Of a stretch of 64,000 nucleotides of DNA, positions 60,801 through 64,000 are shown one piece after another (within the stretch, counting starts at the first letter, position 1; each line of letters starts with the position of its first letter). The notes below the pieces were generated by a model that saw only the letters and a program-made list of their open reading frames with translations, was not told the origin of the DNA and made no database searches. Source of the DNA: Opisthocomus hoazin (Eukaryota > Chordata > Aves > Opisthocomiformes > Opisthocomidae); the NCBI RefSeq assembly GCF_030867145.1, contig NC_134434.1:2046001-2110000 (forward strand), in the 5' to 3' direction. Position numbers and translations under genes: made by a program.

Positions 60801-61095
60801 GGGGGCTGCGGAGAGGCCGCTGGGTAACACGGGAGGGGTGTAAGGGTGCAGAAAGGCTCGCGGGGGGATTCGGGAGGGTGCGGGGGGTTGCGGGGCAGAC
60901 GCAGGAGGGGCGCAGGACGCAGAGAATTCGGGGGGGGTCGGCAGCGGGTGCCGGGGGGGCGCAGGGAGGTGCGGGGGGGCGATGCAGAGCGGCTGCGGCT
61001 ACCGCAGGGACCGGGCCCCGCAGCCGCCCGCCCCCGGGGCCGGCTCCCCCCCCCCCCCAATACCTGCGGGCCCGGCGCAGCGGCGCCACCAACAT
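48725..61095 (-). CDS. SPATA20: SPATA20, complete coding region in 16 exons (760 aa, thioredoxin-like DUF255 protein)
   Basis: Spermatogenesis-associated protein 20 combines a thioredoxin-fold domain with an alpha/alpha-barrel like that of N-acylglucosamine 2-epimerases; its exact reaction is not established. Sixteen exons with GT-AG borders join in frame: 61064-61095, 59320-59457, 58968-59032, 57605-57759, 57246-57389, 56776-56977, 56547-56677, 56350-56454, 55804-55878, 55386-55598, 55076-55268, 54178-54346, 53535-53743, 53221-53420, 53018-53098 and 48725-48895. The total is 2283 nt including the stop. The predicted protein starts [14 protein letters not shown], basic and free of acidic residues, as in a mitochondrial presequence. 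SPYLLQH is at about 44-50 and the redox motif CHWC at 84-87. The length is close to mammalian SPATA20 (about 790 aa). A CpG-island promoter lies upstream; EPN3 ends about 130 bp away. Confidence 0.97.
48896..53017 (-). other. SPATA20: SPATA20 intron 15 (4.1 kb)
   Basis: Several-fold longer than the other SPATA20 introns (92-1606 bp). It holds unique GC-rich DNA at 48,896-51,780, AT-rich TAATTA-containing stretches around 49,970-50,020 and 50,330-50,415, and the 20-bp minisatellite at 51,781-52,593. No other exon is recognised. Confidence 0.85.
51781..52593. repeat. 20-bp minisatellite, about 40 copies
   Basis: The unit GGGCACCCACGGCCGGAGCG repeats about 40 times, with variants CAGCCAGAGC, CAGCCGGAGT, CGACCAGAGC and GGCTGGAGC and a few units 1-2 bp longer (GGGGGCACC, CCGGGCTGG). 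The unit has no stop in any frame on either strand, so long frames (311-476 codons) run through it. It lies in SPATA20 intron 15, so these frames are spliced out rather than coding. Confidence 0.98.
53018..53098 (-). CDS. SPATA20: SPATA20 exon 15
   Basis: 27 codons. Acceptor GGACAG|GTCG and donor AACAAG|GTAGAG. It encodes [20 protein letters not shown] then SVFSPNK (residues 678-704). The following intron is far longer than the others. Confidence 0.95.
53221..53420 (-). CDS. SPATA20: SPATA20 exon 14
   Basis: Acceptor CCACAG|ACCAAG and donor AAACAG|GTATGG. It encodes [19 protein letters not shown] and [19 protein letters not shown] (residues 611-677). Confidence 0.96.
53535..53743 (-). CDS. 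SPATA20: SPATA20 exon 13
   Basis: Acceptor CTGCAG|CACTG and donor AGGACG|GTGAGC. It encodes [20 protein letters not shown] and [18 protein letters not shown] (residues 542-610), barrel helices highly conserved with mammals. Confidence 0.97.
53744..54177 (-). other. SPATA20: SPATA20 intron 12
   Basis: A 434-bp intron with canonical GT-AG ends. Nothing else was recognised in it. Confidence 0.9.
54178..54346 (-). CDS. SPATA20: SPATA20 exon 12
   Basis: Acceptor TACGCAG|GGCTG and donor GCAGAG|GTGAGC. It encodes [20 protein letters not shown], then [19 protein letters not shown] (residues 485-541). Its frame does not stand out as a long open frame, so it was found by joining phases and by comparison with the family. 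Confidence 0.94.
54347..55075 (-). other. SPATA20: SPATA20 intron 11
   Basis: A 729-bp GC-rich intron with canonical borders. Open frames on the plus strand extend through it and the neighbouring exons but are antisense shadows. Confidence 0.9.
55076..55268 (-). CDS. SPATA20: SPATA20 exon 11
   Basis: Acceptor TTTCAG|GATCC and donor GGAACG|GTGAGA. It encodes [20 protein letters not shown] and [16 protein letters not shown] (residues 421-485). The middle is rich in Arg and Ala, reflecting local high GC. Confidence 0.96.
55386..55598 (-). CDS. SPATA20: SPATA20 exon 10
   Basis: 71 codons. Acceptor CCCCAG|GCTGG and donor GTGAAG|GTGAGG. It encodes [11 protein letters not shown] and [17 protein letters not shown] (residues 350-420), a barrel segment typical of YyaL/SPATA20 proteins. 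Confidence 0.96.
55804..55878 (-). CDS. SPATA20: SPATA20 exon 9
   Basis: 25 codons, phase 0 at both ends. Acceptor CTGCAG|ATC and donor GACCAG|GTAGGT. It encodes [20 protein letters not shown] (from residue 325). Confidence 0.95.
55879..56349 (-). other. SPATA20: SPATA20 intron 8
   Basis: A 471-bp intron, less GC-rich than its neighbours. No repeat or other feature was seen. Confidence 0.9.
56350..56454 (-). CDS. SPATA20: SPATA20 exon 8
   Basis: 35 codons, phase 0 at both ends. It encodes [20 protein letters not shown], the most conserved segment of the family, then [15 protein letters not shown] (residues 290-324). Confidence 0.97.
56547..56677 (-). CDS. SPATA20: SPATA20 exon 7
   Basis: Acceptor TTTCAG|TG and donor GCTCAG|GTAGGA. 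It encodes [13 protein letters not shown] and [19 protein letters not shown] (residues 247-289). Confidence 0.96.
56776..56977 (-). CDS. SPATA20: SPATA20 exon 6
   Basis: Acceptor TCTCAG|TGG and donor ACCCCAG|GTCGGT. It encodes the linker and first barrel helices, ending [17 protein letters not shown] (residues 179-245). Confidence 0.96.
57246..57389 (-). CDS. SPATA20: SPATA20 exon 5
   Basis: 48 codons. Acceptor TTTCAG|GCAACC and donor GAGCAG|GTACGG. It encodes [20 protein letters not shown] and TYFPPEDG (residues 131-178), the end of the thioredoxin domain with the cis-Pro-type WPM loop. Confidence 0.97.
57605..57759 (-). CDS. SPATA20: SPATA20 exon 4 (CHWC redox motif)
   Basis: Acceptor TTTCAG|TTGG and donor GTGCAG|GTGAGG. 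It encodes [16 protein letters not shown], with the paired cysteines at residues 84 and 87, then [19 protein letters not shown], the family signature. Confidence 0.97.
57760..58967 (-). other. SPATA20: SPATA20 intron 3
   Basis: A 1.2-kb intron, of which about 830 bp is an antisense CR1 insertion. The remainder is unique sequence. Confidence 0.93.
57968..58794 (+). mobile_element. CR1 LINE, 5'-truncated, antisense in SPATA20 intron 3
   Basis: The plus-strand frame reads [70 protein letters not shown] and [15 protein letters not shown], the C-terminal half of CR1 ORF2 without a frameshift. A stop, the 3' UTR and the terminal octamers ATTCTGTGATTCTGTG (58779-58794) follow. The catalytic FADD part is missing because of 5' truncation. 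The preserved frame and near-identity to the 41,113 copy suggest a fairly young insertion. Confidence 0.97.
58968..59032 (-). CDS. SPATA20: SPATA20 exon 3
   Basis: Acceptor CCGCAG|GTACC and donor CTGTCAG|GTAACC. It encodes [20 protein letters not shown] (from residue 58), the first helix and strand of the thioredoxin fold. Confidence 0.96.
59272..59296. repeat. (GGA)n microsatellite in SPATA20 intron 2
   Basis: A run of about eight GGA triplets near the 5' end of the short second intron. Confidence 0.9.
59320..59457 (-). CDS. SPATA20: SPATA20 exon 2
   Basis: Acceptor GTCGCAG|GTGCG and donor GACTG|GTAAGAG. It encodes the end of the presequence and the conserved [20 protein letters not shown], the start of the thioredoxin-like domain (residues 11-57). 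Confidence 0.93.
59458..61063 (-). other. SPATA20: SPATA20 intron 1
   Basis: A 1.6-kb intron between the presequence exon and exon 2. About half is a G-rich minisatellite. The part next to exon 1 belongs to the CpG island. Long frames on both strands (minus 59316-60830, plus 59413-60843) come from the repeat. Confidence 0.88.
59985..60720. repeat. G-rich minisatellite, variable 10-20 bp units (GGGATGCAGGAGGGGATGCA)
   Basis: Built from interspersed words GGGATGCAGG, AGGGGATGCAG, GGGACGCAGG and GGCTGGGGCGCA, with higher-order blocks of about 60-70 bp (for example 60,470-60,535 and 60,533-60,598 are near-identical). The GGG and GGGG runs recur closely on the plus strand. Confidence 0.95.
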
Positions 61096-61225
61096 GGCGG
61101 GGGGGGGCGGGGCGGGGGGCGGAGCTGCCGCCGCTCCCCGTGACCGGTCCGAGGCCCCGCCCCCCTACCCCGTTTCCCCCCCCCGTTCCCCCTCCCGGAG
61201 CCGCACACCGGGTCGGTCAGAGCGT
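60840..61225 (-). promoter_or_regulatory. SPATA20: SPATA20 CpG-island promoter
   Basis: CpG-dense DNA around exon 1. GC boxes lie at 61,101-61,122 (GGGGCGGGGCGGGG type) and 61,153-61,164 (GGCCCCGCCCCC). The start codon overlaps a YY1-like motif on the other strand (AACATGGCGG, 61,091-61,100). No TATA box. The promoter has to fit in about 130 bp or overlap the EPN3 3' end. Confidence 0.7.
61064..61095 (-). CDS. SPATA20: SPATA20 exon 1 (start codon, presequence)
   Basis: Ten codons, [10 protein letters not shown], plus two bases; donor CGCAG|GTATTG. This start was chosen because it joins in frame to exon 2 and gives a basic N-terminus like that of mammalian SPATA20. The internal ATG in exon 2 (59429, GCGGCCATGG) has a better Kozak context and could give a shorter form without the presequence. 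Confidence 0.8.
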
Positions 61226-61231
61226 TTTATT
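61226..61231 (-). terminator. EPN3: EPN3 poly(A) signal AATAAA
   Basis: TTTATT on the plus strand gives AATAAA in EPN3 orientation, followed by a GC-rich segment. It is the first canonical signal found after the stop codon at 62,263 and implies a 3' UTR of about 1.05 kb. Confidence 0.7.
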
Positions 61232-61509
61232 GTCTCACGGGCACCCCCCGCCCAGGGGCCCTGCCCGCAGCTCCTTGCGGCGGGGCTGGAGGGGGGGGCA
61301 GCGAGCGGGGAGGGGGCGAGGCGGGGGCTGCAGCCGGGGGCAGCGCCTGCCCGGGGAGGGGAGTGCGGGGCTGGGGGGGGGTGGCGAACCCCAGCTCCCC
61401 CCGGCCCCAGCTCCCCTCAGACGCGGGGGCAAAGCCCCCTCCCCCGGGGGGACCCATGCTCAGCCAGACCCCACGCACCAGCCCAGCCCCTAGGACGGAC
61501 CCCCCATAG

Positions 61510-62085
61510 CCCCCCCCGGCTCTCCCCTCGCAGGGGGTCCCCGCTCGCCCCTCATGCTCCCCCCCGGCTCTCCCCTCGCAGGGGGTCCCCACTCGCCCCT
61601 CCATGACCCCCCCAGCTCTCCCCTCGCAGGGGGTCCCTGCTCGCCCCTCATGCTTCCCCCCGGCTCTCCCCTCGCAGGGGGTCCCCGCTCGCCCCTCCTG
61701 GCCCCCCCGGCTCTCCCCTCGCAGGGGGTCCCCACTCACCCCTCCATGACCCCCCCGGCTCTCCCCTCGCAGGGGGTCCCCGCTCGCCCCTCCTGGCCCC
61801 CCCGGCTCTCCCCTCGCAGGGGGTCCCCGCTCACCCCTCCATAGCCCCCCCGGCTCTCCCCTCGCAGGGGGTCCCCACTCACCCCTCCATGACCCCCCCG
61901 GCTCTCCCCTCGCAGGGGGTCCCCACTCACCCCTCCATGACCCCCCCAGCTCTCCCCTCGCAGGGGGTCCCTGCTCGCCCCTCATGCTCCCCCCCCGGCT
62001 CCCCCCTCGCAGGGGGTCCCCGCTCGCCCCTCCATGGCCCCCCAGCTCTCCCCTCACAGGGGGTCCCCGCTCGCCCCTCAAGCGG
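61510..62085. repeat. About 48-bp minisatellite, 12 copies, in the EPN3 3' UTR
   Basis: Each unit contains GGCTCTCCCCTCGCAGGGGG, then TCCCCGCTCGCCCCTC and a C-run, with small length changes in the C-runs and ATGAC, ATGCT or ATAGC variants. The core CCCCT-CGC-AGGGG is a perfect 5-bp hairpin with a 3-nt loop in almost every copy (the last has CAC). Confidence 0.95.
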
Positions 62086-62262
62086 GGGGGCTGATGGTGG
62101 CTGCCCCCCAGCCGGCAGGCATGGGGAGGGGGCTGCCGCGGGGGGCTCCATCCCTCCAGCTAGCGAAGCGCTGAGCCCCCCGAGGCCTTGGCGGGGCGAA
62201 AGAATGGGGGGGGGGGTTGTAACAGCCAGGGGAAGGGGCGAGAGTCTGCAGGTCCAGAGGCT

Positions 62263-62582
62263 TCAGAGGAAGGGGTTGAGACCCCCCGGAGCGGGCGGTG
62301 GGGCCGGGGGTCCGCTCAGCGGCAATAATGGCTGCGGCAGGGTGCTGGGGAGCTCTGGGAAGGCGCCGGCCTGGGGGAAGGCGCTGGCGGAGGCCGGGAG
62401 GGCGGCGGAGGCGGCGGGGACGCTGCTGAGGGGCAGGGGCAGGGACGCGCTGTAGGACATGGAGCTGGCGGGGAGGCCGGCGGGCAGGCCCGGCACCGGC
62501 GAGCTGGTCCGCATCTGGTTGAGCGTCGGCTTGGGCTGCTCGGCGAGGCTGAAGGGGTTGGTGGGGGACGGCGTGCTCAGAC
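62263..62582 (-). CDS. EPN3: EPN3 last coding exon
   Basis: Acceptor CTCGCCAG|GTCTG (phase 2). It encodes LSTPSPTNPFSLAEQPKPTL, SASLPLPLSSVP and AFPQAGAFPELPSTLPQPLL, and ends LNPFL followed by TGA (62265-62263). Confidence 0.93.
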
Positions 62583-63950
62583 CTGGCGAGGAGAGGAGGG
62601 GATCGCAGAGTTGGGGTTGGCAGGGACCTCTGGGGTCACCCAGCCCAACCCCCTGCCCAAGCAGGGTCACCCAGAGCAGGCTGCACAGCACCGCGTCCAG
62701 GCGGGGCTGGAATATCTCCAGAGAAGGAGACTCCACAGCCTCCCTGGGCAGCCTGGGCCAGGGCTCCGGCACCCTCAGAGGGAAGAAGTTCTTCCTCGGG
62801 TTCAGCTGGAGCTTCCTCTGCTTCAGTTTGTGCCCGTTGCCCCTTGTCCTGTCGCTGGGCACCACTGGAAAGAGTCTGGCCCCATCCTGACACCCACCCT
62901 TGAGATAGTTATAAGCATTTATAAGGTCCCCTCTCAGCCTTCTCTTCTCCGGGCTGAACAAGCCCAGCTCCCTCAGCCTCTCCTCACAGGAGAGATGCTC
63001 CAGTCCCCTCCTCATCCTCGTAGCCCTGCGCTGGGCTCTCTCCAGTAGCTCCTCATCTTTCTTGAACTGGGGAGCCCAGCACTGGACCCAGCACTGCAGA
63101 TGGGGCCTCACCAGGGCAGAGCAGAGGGGAAGGAGAACCTCCCTCGCCCTGCTGCCCACACTCCTCCTCATGCACCCCAGGATCCCATTGGCTTTCTTGG
63201 CACCCAGGGCACGCTGCTGGCTCGTGGTCACCCTGTCGTCCCCCAGCACCCCCAGGTCCCTCTCCGCAGAGCTGCTCTCCAGCAGGTCCAATGCTGATGC
63301 ATCAGGGCAGCCGTGCCACCCCCAGCCCTCCTCTTCCTCTCCCCAGACACCCCTCCACCCATCCCAGGAAGCCCCTCACCAGCAGCCCACGCAGCACCTG
63401 GTGGCACCTACCCGAGAGGAAGGGGTTGCGCGTCTTGGAGGCCGGCGCGGGCGCAACCAGGGAGTCCAGGTTGACGAGGGAGGAGGCGGCGGGGCCGAGG
63501 AAGGCCTCGGGGGTTTTACAGTCCTTCCGCTCCTTGCCGGCTTCGGGCAGGGAGTCGGCCAGGTTGGCGAGGTCGAAGCTCTTCGCCCCGTCCTGCCTGG
63601 TGCTGGGGAACAGGTCACCGAAGGGGTCCAGCTCTGGGGAGGAGGGGGGGACACGAGCCCCGTGAGCCAGCGAGGAGGGCAGCTAACGGCACGTCTCGCC
63701 CCAGGTCACAGCCCAGGGCGTGCCCGAGCTCCCCCCGAGACCCCGCAGGAGGTGGCAGGGTTGGGGACCCCGCCGCGGGCAGGGACAGGTCCCCGTCCCA
63801 CCTGCCCACATCGGCCCCTGCCCGTCCCCCGGCGCTTACCGACGGGGCTGTCGGCCTTGGCCGAGGAGGGCGGCTGCGAGGGCTCCTGCTCCGGCGGCTC
63901 GGCTGGCTCGGGCGGGTTTGCAAAGGGGTCAAAAGCGTTTCCCCCTGCAG
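62263..63950 (-). CDS. EPN3: EPN3 (epsin 3), last three coding exons, partial gene
   Basis: Epsins are endocytic adaptors: an N-terminal ENTH domain binds PI(4,5)P2, and a disordered tail binds AP-2, clathrin and EH-domain proteins. Only the tail is here; the ENTH and UIM exons are beyond the right edge. The exons are 63840-63950, 63412-63633 and 62263-62582, joining in phase. The visible motifs are FDPF and LDPFGDLF (AP-2 binding), LVNLDSL (clathrin-box-like) and RNPFL, TNPFSL and terminal LNPFL (EH binding). AFPQAGAFPELPSTLPQPLL is characteristic of the epsin C-terminus. The choice of EPN3 over EPN1 or EPN2 rests on adjacency to SPATA20 and on the ELDPFGDLFPS exon. Confidence 0.9.
62608..63291 (-). 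mobile_element. CR1 LINE, 5'-truncated, sense in the last EPN3 intron
   Basis: The minus-strand frame reads [59 protein letters not shown] and [21 protein letters not shown]1 ORF2 C-terminus in the same orientation as EPN3. The 3' UTR is present but the terminal octamers are degraded (plus-strand GATCGCAGAGTTGGGG). It fills most of the 829-bp intron 62,583-63,411. Confidence 0.95.
63412..63633 (-). CDS. EPN3: EPN3 penultimate coding exon
   Basis: Acceptor CCCCAG|AGCTG and donor CTCGG|GTAGGT. It encodes ELDPFGDLFPSTRQDGAKSF, DLANLADSLPEAGKERKDC, SSLVNLDSLV and RNPFLSG. The DPF, clathrin-box-like and NPF motifs all lie in this exon. The correct frame is not the longest open frame here; it was chosen because both phases match the neighbouring exons. 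Confidence 0.93.
63840..63950 (-). CDS. EPN3: EPN3 upstream tail exon
   Basis: It encodes AAGGNAFDPFANPPEPAEPP and SSAKADSPV, with one DPF AP-2 motif. Donor CCGTCG|GTAAGC. The acceptor is either CCCCAG|CTGCAG (start 63,950) or the adjacent CTGCAG|GGGG (start 63,944). Both give the same phase, so a two-residue alternative (NAGNAG-like) is possible. Confidence 0.85.
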
Positions 63951-64000
63951 CTGGGGGGCAAGAGGTGAGACTCGGGGAGGGGGGCAAGCGGGGAGGTGAG

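Noticed and set aside
59316-60843. Large frames of 504 codons (minus) and 476 codons (plus)
   Set aside because: They are generated by the G-rich minisatellite in SPATA20 intron 1. Only the last 46 codons of the minus frame are real (exon 2).
1-64000. tRNA, rRNA or other structured RNA genes
   Set aside because: No convincing cloverleaf, A/B box pair or rRNA segment was found by reading. A tRNAscan or Infernal run would be needed to exclude small RNAs.

Overview
The window looks like avian nuclear genomic DNA. It is GC-rich and full of minisatellites, with CpG-island promoters, short GT-AG introns and several 5'- or 3'-truncated copies of a CR1-type non-LTR retrotransposon, the LINE family typical of birds and other reptiles. 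The species cannot be fixed from the sequence. All three recognisable genes are on the minus strand, in the order EPN3 > SPATA20 > CACNA1G (right to left). This is the gene order I recall for human 17q21.33, so this is a conserved vertebrate syntenic block.

Right end (about 61.2-64.0 kb): the last three coding exons of EPN3 (epsin 3) with DPF and NPF endocytic motifs. A CR1 copy lies in the last intron, and the 3' UTR carries a 12-copy, roughly 48-bp minisatellite and ends in an AATAAA signal. The first codon of SPATA20 lies only about 130 bp beyond that signal. SPATA20 (48.7-61.1 kb) can be followed completely: 16 coding exons joining in frame to a 760-residue thioredoxin-like (DUF255/YyaL) protein with an Arg-rich N-terminus and a CHWC motif. 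Its introns hold a G-rich minisatellite (intron 1), an antisense CR1 (intron 3) and a roughly 40-copy 20-bp minisatellite (the unusually long intron 15).

From about 30.7 to 48.6 kb is intergenic DNA with no recognisable coding exon. It holds a 14-copy 13-bp repeat, an internal CR1 fragment and a few AT-rich islands. At 29.2-30.7 kb is a CpG island with the first coding exon of CACNA1G (T-type calcium channel Cav3.1), including the conserved N-terminal stretch up to the start of repeat I. The rest of the window (1-29.2 kb) should be CACNA1G intron 1. I could find no further CACNA1G exon there. It contains an 18-copy 58-bp minisatellite carrying a TAATTA site in every unit, a compound 60/84-bp minisatellite that is open in several frames on both strands, two CR1 3' ends, a cluster of X-box (RFX-like) motifs and several AT-rich stretches that could be regulatory.

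The genes do not form a pathway: endocytic adaptor, thioredoxin-like protein and ion channel are only neighbours. I see no prokaryotic-style system, CRISPR array or convincing new protein family. Most long open frames are by-products of stop-free tandem repeats or GC-rich DNA. The most notable points are the minisatellites, the near-abutting EPN3/SPATA20 pair, the CR1 frame that runs unbroken into the last EPN3 exon, and the motif clusters around CACNA1G.
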